Positions 27,357-36,413 of a DNA stretch of 64,000 bases are shown here, piece after piece. The notes beneath the pieces are model-generated. The model did no database searches. It had not been told where the DNA came from and worked only from the letters and a program-made list of their open reading frames with translations. Every line of letters starts with the position of its first letter. The first letter of the stretch is position 1. The position numbers were made by a program, and so were the translations under genes. Source of the stretch: Tenacibaculum tangerinum (GTDB taxonomy: Bacteria; Bacteroidota; Bacteroidia; Flavobacteriales; Flavobacteriaceae); assembly GCF_029853675.1 (NCBI RefSeq), contig NZ_CP122539.1:3305001-3369000 (forward strand), in the 5' to 3' direction.

Positions 27357-27387
27357 TTGTAGGGGCGATAAATAAAACATACCTTTG
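27357..27387 (+). promoter_or_regulatory. Bacteroidota promoter for rpsU (TTG, 20 bp, TACCTTTG)
   Basis: TTG at 27357-27359, a 20-bp spacer and an exact -7 box TACCTTTG at 27380-27387. This is the best promoter match in the window. Transcription should start near 27392-27395. Confidence 0.75.
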
Positions 27388-27610
27388 TACCGTATTAATG
27401 TTCTGTCCTTATTAGGAGAAAATCTACAAGTCTTTATACTATTTTCTGCATTTTTCAGATTTTATAGTCTTCAGTTGCTTTACAAAGCATTTTCAATAGA
27501 ATTTTTAATCTAATTAATCAGTTATATAATTCACGGTTCAAGCTATAGGTAGTTGTGAGCTGAAATTTATATGACGAAAAATAGTACAAATAACAAAACA
27601 CTATAATCGT
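27388..27610 (+). other. Long 5' leader of rpsU
   Basis: About 215 nt lie between the predicted start point and the rpsU ATG, with no open frame. No Shine-Dalgarno-like sequence is seen within 15 nt of the ATG; an AGGAG sits far upstream (about 27409). The length suggests a regulatory leader, but no known riboswitch fold is recognised. Confidence 0.45.
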
Positions 27611-27799
27611 ATGTTAAGAATAATTGTAAAAGATGGTGAAAATATTGATAGAGCTTTAAAGCGTTATAAGCGTAAGTTTAGAAATGTAAAAGTTTTACAA
27701 GAGTTAAGAGAGCGAAAGCAATACACGAAACCTTCTGTAACTAGAAGAGCACAAATTCAAAAAGCAGCTTATAAAGAGCAGTTGTTTAAAGAAGAATAG
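27611..27799 (+). CDS. rpsU: 30S ribosomal protein S21
   Basis: 62-aa basic ribosomal protein bS21 (begins MLRIIVKDGENIDRALKRYK, ends RAQIQKAAYKEQLFKEE). In Bacteroidota it helps keep the anti-Shine-Dalgarno region of 16S rRNA covered. Single-gene unit with its own strong promoter, a long leader and a perfect terminator. Confidence 0.97.
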   Translation: MLRIIVKDGENIDRALKRYKRKFRNVKVLQELRERKQYTKPSVTRRAQIQKAAYKEQLFKEE

Positions 27800-27826
27800 A
27801 GAAGGTTGGTAATTATAATAGATTAA

Positions 27827-27865
27827 CAAGAAAAGCACAATTCATTAAAAATTGTGCTTTTCTTG
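27827..27865 (+). terminator. Terminator between rpsU and the convergent AraC gene
   Basis: Perfect 16-bp stem (caagaaaagcacaatt / aattgtgcttttcttg) with a 7-nt loop. It may work in both directions between rpsU and the convergent regulator gene. Confidence 0.85.
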
Positions 27866-27896
27866 TTTGCATAACAAAAACCAGTAAGCATATATG

Positions 27897-28913
27897 TTAT
27901 GCTGTTGCAGCTAACTTGGTTTTTAGTTTATATTGTGTAGGAGTACAGTTATACTTTTGTTTAAATATTTTACAAAAATAGCTTCTGCTTGAAAAACCTA
28001 TAGAGTAAACGATTTGAGAAATATTTAAGTCACTATTTTTAATCAGTTTCTCAGATTTTCTAATACGTTCGTCGCGAATAAAATCGTTTACAGTGGTGTT
28101 GTGCATTAACTTGAAACCCTCTTGTAGTTTAGAAGCAGTTAGTCCTGTTTTTCTGCACAAATCTTCTATGGTGTTGGCTTCTTCAGGATAGTTTTTAATA
28201 AACATTGAAAGCTCTTTTATTTCTTCCATTTCGCTCGATGTTAAACTGCCTTTATTGGTGTTTAAATTCATAACATCTCTTCGGTAGTGTTGAATTTGTA
28301 AGGCAAGAATAATGTGTACCATTCCTTCAACTAGTAAGCTACGCACAATTCCTTTTTCGTTGTATGAGCTTAGTTGTGCTATCTTTTCAGCCACTTCTAA
28401 ATTATTAGAAGTTAAAAACACAGTATTTTCTTTTTTGTTATTAATAAACGTGTTAAATAGTTGTTTTTGAACCGTAGTATTTGCATAACCTTCATCTAGC
28501 TTATAAGCACTAATTAAGGTAATAGTTGTGGGAGTATCTTTCTTAAAATAAATGGTGTTACTTTGAGAGTTTACATTCGATACGATGGCCGTTTTAAAAG
28601 GTTCTAAAGTTACCTCTTTAGAAGTTGATGAAAATTGGTGACTTACAGACCCTCCAGAACAATAGGCTATATTTACAGTTTTACTTACAATACCATTAAC
28701 AATCAATGCAACGTCTTCTTCAAACTGTACATTAAATTCAAGATAAGAAATGTTATTTTGTAATAAAATACCTCTTACTTCACCACGACCCAATGTGTTA
28801 TTAAAAGTTAAACAATGCTCTTTAAAACATTTTTCATAAGATGCTGATAATTGTTTATGCAACTGACTGAAAGTTTTACCAATAGACTCGGTATTGATTG
28901 TTATAGTTTTCAT
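27897..28913 (-). CDS. AraC-family transcriptional regulator
   Basis: 338-aa regulator from ATG 28913; a further upstream start would add a basic tail with no similarity, so it is rejected. The N-terminal about 230 residues are a sensor-type region without a known ligand motif. The C-terminal double helix-turn-helix spans about 240-335 and includes IEDLCRKTGLTASKLQEGF and LNISQIVYSIGFSSRSYFCK, then the AraC signature FKQKYNCTPTQYK. It stands downstream of the histidine kinase cluster on the same strand, 282 bp away, so co-regulation is possible but not shown. Confidence 0.92.
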   Translation of the reverse strand: MKTITINTESIGKTFSQLHKQLSASYEKCFKEHCLTFNNTLGRGEVRGILLQNNISYLEFNVQFEEDVALIVNGIVSKTVNIAYCSGGSVSHQFSSTSKEVTLEPFKTAIVSNVNSQSNTIYFKKDTPTTITLISAYKLDEGYANTTVQKQLFNTFINNKKENTVFLTSNNLEVAEKIAQLSSYNEKGIVRSLLVEGMVHIILALQIQHYRRDVMNLNTNKGSLTSSEMEEIKELSMFIKNYPEEANTIEDLCRKTGLTASKLQEGFKLMHNTTVNDFIRDERIRKSEKLIKNSDLNISQIVYSIGFSSRSYFCKIFKQKYNCTPTQYKLKTKLAATA

Positions 28914-29195
28914 GGGTTTTTTAGTTAGGTTAATTGAAAAAGTATAGTAGAGTAGTTTTTTTCTAATTGTTAGAACGCGTAGTCTTACGGGATGATTTTT
29001 TTTCTGTCGTATTGTAGTCACAGTATACTGCTTTCGCAATTGTACGACCAACTCTCGCATTTAACTTACTGTAGTGGTAGTTCACTGTCTTCATCTTTAC
29101 AAGCTTTTAGGATACTTTGCAAAGGTGCAACAGGAATACACTTTGAATGTTACACAATTTTTATTTTGTGTTATATAATTTTTAGAAAAAGTTAT

Positions 29196-31331
29196 TTATG
29201 CAGGTAAATATATGGTAAATACAGATCCGCTACCTTTAATACCAGTAGCTTGAATGTAGCCTTGGTGTTTGGTAACAATTTTTTTACAAATAGCAAGACC
29301 AATTCCGGTTCCAGAATATTCGTGTTTTTGGTGTAAGCGTTGAAACACTTCAAAGATTTTGTCACGCATTTTATTATCAAAACCTATTCCGTTATCTATT
29401 ACTTTTATTTGGTAATAGATGTTGTGTTTTTTAACAAAAGGTTCATCGATTTGTGCACGATTTAATATTCTTGAATGAATTTCGATAAGCAATTGTTTGT
29501 TTTCGTCTTTGTATTTTATAGCGTTCGCAAGTAAGTTATTAAACAACTGATGAAGCTGAAACTCAACTCCGTTAATTAGAGGTAAATTATCGTATTGAAT
29601 GCGCACATTGTGTTCTTTAATTTTCATCGATAAGTCATCCTCTACATGTTGCAATACATCATTTAAGTCGACAAGAGTATGCGCTTCATCTTTTTTATTA
29701 ATTTGAGAAAAAGATAATAGGTTATTTATTAACGTGCGCATACGGGTAGCTGAGTCGATTACACGTTCAACATATTTTTTGTTTCTTTCTGTTAAATCAC
29801 CATCAGACAAACGAGATAAGTACATTTGTACTTTTCGTAAAGGCTCTTGTAAATCGTGACTAGCAATACGGTTAAAAGATTCTAATTCTACATTTTGGTG
29901 GGTTAGTTCGGCATTTCTTTTTTGTAGTTTTTCCTCAATAGCAACTTGCTTGCTAACATCTTGAATAATACCAATAATAATGGTTTTATTTTGGTGTTTA
30001 TGTAGAGCGCCATTGGTAAAAAGATGCTTAATCTTGTTGCTTTTGGTGACTACTCTGAAGGTAAAATTAATAATTTGATTGTTTTCATAAGCATTGCTAA
30101 TTTGCTTGTCATAAATGTCTAAATCATTCGGGTGCACAAACTCTCTGAGTTTTTCTAAAGACGATTCGAATTCATAAGGGGTATGTTCTAAAATTCTGTA
30201 TACGTTCTCAGAAAGAGCAATACCATTGTTTTTTACATACCAAATATAGCTTCCCATTAAAGCAACTTTTTCAGCTTCTTTAAGTAAATCGTTGCTCAGT
30301 TGTAATTCGTAATTTAACTTAGAGAGATCGTTTTCATATTTTACAGACTTAGAGATGTCAAATAAAATCACTTTAATATCCTTTTCAGAAGGGAAAAATC
30401 GAGTTAAAAAAGTTGTTTTTTCTCCGTTATGGGTAAGTTCTGTTATTTTTTCAATGGGTGTTTTGGTGGTAAAAGATTGAATGAGTTCATTGAGTTCACC
30501 AGATGATTTGAATACAGGGAATACTTCTGTAAGATATTTACCAGAGATTTTATGTAAAGGGGTGTCGGTTATTTTTTTGTTGGCATTACTAGCATACTCA
30601 ACTTTAAAATCTACTATTTTTTTTGTGCTGTCGTATATTGGTGTGTAAAGGTTAACGATGTCGTTTGTTTGATTGAGGATGTTTTCTAAAAATGAATTGA
30701 TTTTAACATGCCTTTTTTTATCGATAAATAACTTATATACAAAGAGTAGAAGTAATGCAATGGCAATTAATGAGCAAACCATTATAATTTTAGAAAAAGA
30801 ATAATTTCGATCTTCTATTTTTTTTAATTGAATAATTTGTTGATTGCTGATAAGACTTGTTTGAATGGCATTAATGCTTTCTATAGGAGCTATAATTGTT
30901 TTTAAATGTTTATGGGCTACTTCTTCAGAAATGCTTACAGTATCTAATTCATTTAAAAAGCGAAACAACTGCTGTTGTTTCGAAGAAATATCCATTAATT
31001 GCTCCAAACACGAGGAATCATTTTGAAAATTTACAGTTAATTCATCAAGCTTTTTTAAGATGTTACTATTAACATCAATTACGTTATCAGTGTTTATTGG
31101 TTTTTTAAATATAAGAAAATCTACATATTGTTTTTCTAACTGATGGAGATTCTTACTAATATTTTCTAAACTAAGGCTTTTTGTATATAAGTCAGGTTTT
31201 TTTTCAACAGAGCCCTTATAATTTAAAAAAAGACTGTAAGAAATAATTAGAGCTGTTAATAAAATACCTATGGTAAATGTAGAGATAACTTTGTAAGTGG
31301 TATCAGAGAAGAGGTATTTTTTATAATCCAT
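29196..31331 (-). CDS. PAS-containing membrane sensor histidine kinase
   Basis: 711-aa kinase. TM1 at about residues 14-35, an extracytoplasmic helical region (36-178, CHASE3-like in length), TM2 at about 180-203. Two PAS-like modules follow (about 210-330 and 345-470; e.g. GSYIWYVKNNGIALSENVYR). The HisKA phospho-acceptor is in RIASHDLQEPLRKVQMYL. The ATPase domain shows LFNNLLANAIKYKDE (N box), VIDNGIGFD and YSGTGIGLAICKKIV. The DLQEPLRKV form is typical of phytochrome-type and light-linked kinases. Operon: HTH regulator, receiver protein, kinase, with 2 and 6 bp gaps. Confidence 0.95.
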   Translation of the reverse strand: MDYKKYLFSDTTYKVISTFTIGILLTALIISYSLFLNYKGSVEKKPDLYTKSLSLENISKNLHQLEKQYVDFLIFKKPINTDNVIDVNSNILKKLDELTVNFQNDSSCLEQLMDISSKQQQLFRFLNELDTVSISEEVAHKHLKTIIAPIESINAIQTSLISNQQIIQLKKIEDRNYSFSKIIMVCSLIAIALLLLFVYKLFIDKKRHVKINSFLENILNQTNDIVNLYTPIYDSTKKIVDFKVEYASNANKKITDTPLHKISGKYLTEVFPVFKSSGELNELIQSFTTKTPIEKITELTHNGEKTTFLTRFFPSEKDIKVILFDISKSVKYENDLSKLNYELQLSNDLLKEAEKVALMGSYIWYVKNNGIALSENVYRILEHTPYEFESSLEKLREFVHPNDLDIYDKQISNAYENNQIINFTFRVVTKSNKIKHLFTNGALHKHQNKTIIIGIIQDVSKQVAIEEKLQKRNAELTHQNVELESFNRIASHDLQEPLRKVQMYLSRLSDGDLTERNKKYVERVIDSATRMRTLINNLLSFSQINKKDEAHTLVDLNDVLQHVEDDLSMKIKEHNVRIQYDNLPLINGVEFQLHQLFNNLLANAIKYKDENKQLLIEIHSRILNRAQIDEPFVKKHNIYYQIKVIDNGIGFDNKMRDKIFEVFQRLHQKHEYSGTGIGLAICKKIVTKHQGYIQATGIKGSGSVFTIYLPA

Positions 31332-31333
31332 GC

Positions 31334-31780
31334 TTATATTCTTAGCAAAAAGTTTTCTTTTTTAAGATTAGAGGTATGGTACTGCCAATTTATTTGCAGT
31401 ACTTTTTTAATTGCTTTCTTTAAATCGTTAAAAGAATTGGGTTTGTTAATATATATATTGGCCCCATTTACAAATGTTTTTTCAATATCACTTTCAGATG
31501 AAGAGGTAGAGTAAATGGCAACAATAGTATGCTGTAGTTTAGGGTTGTTTCTAATATCTTGCAAGCACTCCATACCATTTTTAATAGGCATATTAAGATC
31601 TAAGAAAATAAGATGCGGCAACGCAGTGTCGTTACTCTGTAAATAATTCATAAGCTCTTGACCATGATTAAAGGTGGTAAGTTTGGTAGCGATATCGATA
31701 TCTTCAATAGCTTCTTCAAAAAAAAGACGGTCATCGATATCGTCATCGGTTAAAATTATATTGAGGGGCGATTGATTCAT
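31334..31780 (-). CDS. CheY/Rcp1-like single-domain response regulator
   Basis: 148-aa stand-alone receiver domain. Acidic pocket TDDDIDD, phospho-acceptor Asp61 in LIFLDLNMP, Ser/Thr switch in AIYSTSSSESD and the conserved Lys in INKPNSF. No output domain, so it acts by protein contact, probably as partner of the kinase encoded 2 bp downstream. The Rcp1-like type is often paired with phytochrome-like kinases; here that fits the adjacent BLUF gene. Confidence 0.94.
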   Translation of the reverse strand: MNQSPLNIILTDDDIDDRLFFEEAIEDIDIATKLTTFNHGQELMNYLQSNDTALPHLIFLDLNMPIKNGMECLQDIRNNPKLQHTIVAIYSTSSSESDIEKTFVNGANIYINKPNSFNDLKKAIKKVLQINWQYHTSNLKKENFLLRI

Positions 31781-31786
31781 GGTTCG

Positions 31787-32338
31787 TTAGATGTTAGTTT
31801 GGTTTCGTTTTTCGATAATGCGTTTGAATGTAGAAGTAGTGAGCCCCGTAGTTTTTTTAAATTGACTAGATAGGTGTGCTACACTACTGTAGTTAAGTTT
31901 ATATGCAATTTCGGTTAACGTTAGGTCACTTTCAACTAAAAAATCTTTAACTAAATCTACTTTACGCAAAATTATATAATTTTCAATAGAAGTATAGGTT
32001 GCTTCAGAAAATAAATTCGATAAATAAGCATACGAATAATTTAACTTATCAGACAGGTAATGAGAAGCAGTAATTTTTACAGCATCCTCATCTTTAAGCA
32101 TATTGTCAATACATATTTTTATACGTTGTATAATATTTAATTTTAAGTCGTTCGTTATATAAATATTGAAGGGTTCTAATAACTCTTGAACATGTGTTTT
32201 TTCGGCAAGAGAAAGTTCTTTATTAAAAATAATTTCCTGAGTATTGTGTAACGTATATTCTAAATTAAGAGTATTTAATTGTTGCACTAGTAAGTTTTTT
32301 AATACTGCATTAGCATCAAATTTTAAATAAATCCTCAT
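31787..32338 (-). CDS. Small AraC-type helix-turn-helix regulator
   Basis: 183-aa regulator. The short N-terminal domain (about 1-65) matches in layout the small Bacteroidota AraC proteins whose N-terminus resembles a heavy-metal-associated fold, but the usual Cys pair is absent here. The C-terminal double HTH includes DKLNYSYAYLSNLFSEATY and LTLTEIAYKLNYSSVAHLSS with FKKTTGLTTSTFKRI. First gene of an operon with the receiver protein and kinase. Its start is 147 bp from the divergent BLUF gene, so it may control that shared region. Confidence 0.92.
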   Translation of the reverse strand: MRIYLKFDANAVLKNLLVQQLNTLNLEYTLHNTQEIIFNKELSLAEKTHVQELLEPFNIYITNDLKLNIIQRIKICIDNMLKDEDAVKITASHYLSDKLNYSYAYLSNLFSEATYTSIENYIILRKVDLVKDFLVESDLTLTEIAYKLNYSSVAHLSSQFKKTTGLTTSTFKRIIEKRNQTNI

Positions 32339-32485
32339 AATTCAGAAAATTAGGGTTAACTTACAACAATAAAAAAAATTTAAAGTTAAAAATACATTAT
32401 TTGTATAACAAAAAAGAGATAATTTTCTTTTTTTATTTCTTTTTTTATACGAGTGTGTGTAATTTTAATTTGCTTAACTATAACT

Positions 32486-32947
32486 ATGATATATCAACTA
32501 ACTTACACATCTAAAGCACTCGGTACTATTAGTGATAAAGACATTCAAGACATCTTATATAACAGTAAAGTAAACAATGATACGTTAAAAATTTCTGGAT
32601 GTTTGTTGTTTTACAATCATAAGTTTTATCAAATTTTAGAAGGAGATGAGGCAGATGTATTGCACTTGTTTGAATTAATAAAAAAAGATGAAAGACATTC
32701 CGAAGTTAAAATAGTTGGAACAAGTTTTACAAAAAAAAGACTTTATAAGGAATGGGGAATGTTGTACCAACCCATAAATAGAAGTTTTGTTACAGAACAA
32801 GAAATAGAACAATTTAAGCAAAACTTATTACTGCTTGAAAATTTTACAGAAACAAGTACCGAAGCAGAAATATGGTTTTGGAGAGAGATAAAAAAGGGCT
32901 TATTACTCAAAGAAGTAAATTCAAAAGAAAAAGCTATCAACCGATAG
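32486..32947 (+). CDS. BLUF-domain blue-light photoreceptor
   Basis: 153-aa single BLUF protein binding FAD and sensing blue light. Start at 32486 gives the canonical N-terminus IYQLTYTSKA with the key Tyr. The flavin-site Asn region NNDTLKISGCLLFYNHKF and the key Gln in KFYQILEGDE are present, as is the C-terminal EWGML with Trp and Met. A helical C-terminal tail (about 95-153) has no output enzyme domain, so it signals by protein contact. It is divergent from the HTH/receiver/kinase operon, which suggests a light-input module. Confidence 0.93.
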   Translation: MIYQLTYTSKALGTISDKDIQDILYNSKVNNDTLKISGCLLFYNHKFYQILEGDEADVLHLFELIKKDERHSEVKIVGTSFTKKRLYKEWGMLYQPINRSFVTEQEIEQFKQNLLLLENFTETSTEAEIWFWREIKKGLLLKEVNSKEKAINR

Positions 32948-32984
32948 CTTTTTGTAAATCAACCACATAACTATAGAGGCGTTT

Positions 32985-33437
32985 CTATCTAATATCTTCT
33001 AAATAGTCTGCTCTATTGTAACTGCTTTCAATAGCATTTCGCTGCTTACGCAAAACGTTTACTGTACTTGTAGGCAAGTTGTTGTCTTCTAAAAGATCTT
33101 CATAATCTTCTAATGCTGCTTTTTCACCGTTTCTTACTTCCTCTAACATCGATTCTTCGTTGTCGAAAGAAAAGAAAGCTTTGGTATCCATCCAAGCTCT
33201 GTGAATAGTACCAGCTACACTACCATCTTCTTCATTAATTTCCAAACCATTAGATCTCAATTCATTTCTTAATTCAGATCTGAAAACTTGACGCTCTTCA
33301 GCCTTTTGATTAAAGAATCTTTGTAGGGAAGAATTTTCTACATTTTCAGCAGCTTTTTTAAATCCCTTTTCTGCATCGTATGCCTTTTCTAATAAATCGT
33401 TAAACTTGTTTTCTGTACTTTCTGAAAAAATTCCCAT
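32985..33437 (-). CDS. PA2169-type four-helix-bundle protein (DUF2383)
   Basis: 150-aa helical protein from ATG 33437 (MGIFSESTENKFNDLLEKAY). The pattern of a ferritin-like four-helix bundle is seen: DAEKGFKKAAENVENSSL, FFNQKAEERQVFRSELRNEL and ALEDYEDLLEDNNLP. Members of this family are often stress-induced; no metal site is certain. An upstream start at 33488 would add a short basic tail and is not favoured. It converges on the BLUF gene. Confidence 0.9.
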   Translation of the reverse strand: MGIFSESTENKFNDLLEKAYDAEKGFKKAAENVENSSLQRFFNQKAEERQVFRSELRNELRSNGLEINEEDGSVAGTIHRAWMDTKAFFSFDNEESMLEEVRNGEKAALEDYEDLLEDNNLPTSTVNVLRKQRNAIESSYNRADYLEDIR

Positions 33438-33660
33438 GATAATTTTGATTTTAAGATTAATAATACGGTTATGTGAATGAACCATCACTCACAGTGCAAA
33501 TCTCTATAAATAGAAAGTGAGTAATTGACTTAAAAAAAAATATATTTAGCTCATATAAAGTGCGTTATGTGGGTTGAGTCGAATGAGCACATCTAAAAAT
33601 GGATTGAGTTAAATAGAAAAAAGCTTTTTTTCAATTTTGTGTCAGTTAAAACTCAATAGT

Positions 33661-34098
33661 ATGGAAAAAATTGATGACTTGGCTGGTAGCAATGCTGTAG
33701 AAAAAATTCAAAGTATTTTAATTAATAACCCAACATGTATGTTGGTTAGCTCTTTAGATATGTCGAATCCTTCTGTGTGCCCAATGACCGTAAAAACGAT
33801 AGAAGATGAAGGGGCTATTTGGTTTTTGTCAGACAAACATTCAGAGCATTACAAGAACATACGAGAAGGAGGTAAGGTACTGTTGATATTTGCTAACAAT
33901 ACCGATGAAGAATACTTGTCTATAAGCGGAGATGGTATGCATTATGATGAAAAGAAAGTTATAGATGCACTGTGGGATGAGCAAGATGCACAGTGGTATG
34001 AGAATGGTAGAGAGACCGACTGTATAGTGGCTTTAAAAGTAGTAATTAGCGATGCGTATTATTGGGATACTACCGAACAGAAAACAGTAAAAGTATAG
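33661..34098 (+). CDS. Pyridoxamine 5'-phosphate oxidase-like (general stress protein 26 type) flavin protein
   Basis: 145-aa split-barrel flavin-binding protein. Seen: CMLVSSLDMSNPSVCPMTVK, AIWFLSDKHSEHYKNI and YLSISGDGMHYDEKKVIDAL, matching the general-stress FMN/FAD subgroup. The ATG at 33661 is preferred over one eight codons upstream. Substrate unknown; members bind flavin or F420-like cofactors and often belong to stress regulons. Its place next to the DUF2383 gene and the BLUF cluster fits a stress or light response group. Confidence 0.9.
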   Translation: MEKIDDLAGSNAVEKIQSILINNPTCMLVSSLDMSNPSVCPMTVKTIEDEGAIWFLSDKHSEHYKNIREGGKVLLIFANNTDEEYLSISGDGMHYDEKKVIDALWDEQDAQWYENGRETDCIVALKVVISDAYYWDTTEQKTVKV

Positions 34099-34153
34099 TA
34101 GTAGCAGAGAATTGTATGTAATGTACAGTTTTCTGAATTTTTTTATTAGGGGT

Positions 34154-34182
34154 AAAAACAGCTTTATTAAGCTGTTTTTTTT
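34154..34182. terminator. Bidirectional terminator
   Basis: Stem aaaaacagctt / aagctgttttt with a 4-nt loop between two convergent genes, A-rich on the left and T-rich on the right. Confidence 0.85.
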
Positions 34183-34948
34183 TATTGCTTTTCGCTTAAA
34201 TATTTCCAGTAACGTTTCGGTACATGTTGCGTGTGTAACTTTGTGTTTTTACGAGATGCAATGTTCGTGCTTTTAAAATAATCTTTCCAAAGTTGTTGAA
34301 ACTCTAACTCTTCTACAGTAAAAATTTTATCAGACGTTTTACTAAAGTCAAAACTTTTATCGAATTCAAGTTCTATAATTTCAACGCTATCTAAATTATA
34401 AAAAAGACCATACTTTCTTTTTATGTCATAAATCAGCCACTTTTGGTCGGCATACCTGCTTTTAAAATGCTTGGCAATTAAAGGAAGTACATTAAAATCG
34501 GGTTCAATATTGGCAAAATAAATGTTGTCTTTCGTAAGTTTAAACCGTACAAAAGCTTCCATTCTGTGTTTTTCTCGTCCTACACTTTTTCTAAGTTTCG
34601 CAATTTTTAAAACGGTATCGTTTGAATAATCTTTTTCTATGTTTTTTTTGAAGAAAATACTTGACGAATATATGCCAAAAGCACATCTTCTACCTGAGGC
34701 TGTTCACTTAAAAAAGCATAGTAAATTTGATTCAAACCCACATAGGTTAATTTATTTTTTAGTCCATTCCAAACCCTATCAGCATACTCTTTATGGGTAA
34801 GAACTTCATCGAAGTTGCCAAACACCGTATGCTGTACGTGTATTTTTTTTTGAATGGATACTTCGCTGAGCTTTTTTTCGTAACAAGTAAAAACACAACT
34901 TAAGAAACCATCGAAGCTACCATCATATATAAGGGTTGTTGCTTGCAT
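34182..34948 (-). pseudogene. TIGR03915-type DUF4130 DNA-metabolism protein, frameshifted at A8
   Basis: Partner of the radical SAM protein in a two-gene unit thought to act in DNA repair or modification. The N-terminal piece (34637-34948) has TTLIYDGSFDGFLSCVFTCYE; the C-terminal piece (34182 onward) has RFKLTKDNIYFANIEPDFN and HVPKRYWKYLSEKQ. They lie in two frames joined at a run of eight A on the coding strand (34642-34649). Nine A would give one continuous protein reading FSSKKNIEKDYSND. Its ATG overlaps the radical SAM stop as TAATG. Either a one-base loss, slippage or a sequence error. Confidence 0.88.
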
Positions 34949-36213
34949 TAACTGAATAACGTTAGTTGAGGGCTTATAGTTTTGCGAAACTTACTTGTAG
35001 AGTTGTTAAGAATGTTGGTTTTTATTTGCAGTGGGGTTAGGTTTTGATGTGTGTACCCATACATAGAAGCACATTCTATAAAATATTTAGCCCTGTTAAG
35101 CGCCACGCCTAATTTTTTAAGATGTTCGAAATTTAGTTGTCTAAATTTTCTAGCGTTTACAATTTTATTTACCGAAGTAAGCCCAAGCCCGGGTACACGT
35201 AGTAACAAGCGTTTGTCTGCCGTATTAATATTTACAGGAAACAAATGAATGTTGCGCAAAGCCCAACTGAGTTTAGGGTCTACATCTAAATCTAAGTTTT
35301 GATGCTGCGTATTTAAAATTTCATTGAACTCAAAACCGTAAAAACGCATCAGCCAATCGGTTTGATAAAGTCGATTTTCTCTAAGCATAGGCACTTCTGT
35401 GCCAATTTGAGGCAACCTATTATCATAACTTATAGGCACATATCCAGAATAGTACACACGCTTTAAATTGTAATTTTTGTAAAAGTGATTAGAGGTTGCC
35501 ATGATCTGAAAATCACTTTCGCCACTCGCACCAATAATCATTTGTGTACTCTGACCACCAGGAGCGTATTTAGGAGTACTTTTAATTAGTTTCTTTTCAG
35601 ATTTGTACTTTATAATTTCATTTTTAACCTTCGTCATTGGTTTTATAAAATCGTGGTGATTTTTATCAGGAGCCAATAACTTTAATCCAGATTTTGTAGG
35701 AATTTCGATATTTACACTCAGTCTATCAGCATACAACCCTGCTTCTCGCATCAATTCGTCAGAAGCACCAGGAATGGATTTTAAGTGAATATAACCGTTA
35801 AAGTTTTCTTCTAATCGTAATTTTTTAGCAATGGCAACCAGGCGTTCCATGGTATAATCGGCATTTTTAAAAATACCCGAACTTAAAAACAAGCCTTCAA
35901 TATAATTTCTGCGGTAAAAATTAATCGTAAGGTCTACGACTTCTTGTACCGTAAATGCCGCTCTTTTTATGTCGTTACTCTTCCTAGTTACGCAATAAGC
36001 ACAGTCGTAAATGCAAAAGTTGGTTAATAATATTTTTAATAAAGAAACACATCTTCCATCCTCGGTATAGGTGTGGCAAATTCCCATGCCCGAAGAATCA
36101 CCCAAACCCTTATTTTTGTTAGCGCGTTTACTACCGCTTGAAGAGCACGAAACATCGTACTTGGCGGCATCTGCTAATATTTTTAATTTTTCTTGAATTC
36201 GAGAAAAAGACAT
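34948..36213 (-). CDS. TIGR03916-type radical SAM protein, putative DNA modification/repair
   Basis: 421-aa radical SAM enzyme. The iron-sulfur cluster motif C-x3-C-x2-C is in LTNFCIYDCAYCVTRKSN. A second conserved stretch is GLFLSSGIFKNADYTMERL. The C-terminal helix-hairpin-helix reads VNINTADKRLLLRVPGLGL, suggesting DNA contact. The family is consistently next to a DUF4130 protein, as here with a TAATG overlap. The reaction is unknown. 421 aa is the usual size. Confidence 0.95.
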   Translation of the reverse strand: MSFSRIQEKLKILADAAKYDVSCSSSGSKRANKNKGLGDSSGMGICHTYTEDGRCVSLLKILLTNFCIYDCAYCVTRKSNDIKRAAFTVQEVVDLTINFYRRNYIEGLFLSSGIFKNADYTMERLVAIAKKLRLEENFNGYIHLKSIPGASDELMREAGLYADRLSVNIEIPTKSGLKLLAPDKNHHDFIKPMTKVKNEIIKYKSEKKLIKSTPKYAPGGQSTQMIIGASGESDFQIMATSNHFYKNYNLKRVYYSGYVPISYDNRLPQIGTEVPMLRENRLYQTDWLMRFYGFEFNEILNTQHQNLDLDVDPKLSWALRNIHLFPVNINTADKRLLLRVPGLGLTSVNKIVNARKFRQLNFEHLKKLGVALNRAKYFIECASMYGYTHQNLTPLQIKTNILNNSTSKFRKTISPQLTLFS

Positions 36214-36355
36214 AGGTGTAAGATTAAGCTAATTCAACAAATTTAATTGTTATTCTAGAAAAACAATAGCACAATACGGTTTTAAATCTCTACAATTGGG
36301 CTGAATAGTGAACGGATGACTGCAGGTGCGAAGTGGTAACTTTTGTGTAAAAAAA

Positions 36356-36386
36356 ACAAGCAAGTGTTTTGTAACAACTTGCTTGT
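36356..36386 (-). terminator. Terminator of the Asp-rich lipoprotein gene
   Basis: Perfect 10-bp stem (acaagcaagt / acttgcttgt) with an 11-nt loop. Read on the minus strand it is followed by a run of T. Confidence 0.85.
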
Positions 36387-36413
36387 AAGGTTTTTTGTAT
36401 GGATGTAAATGTA

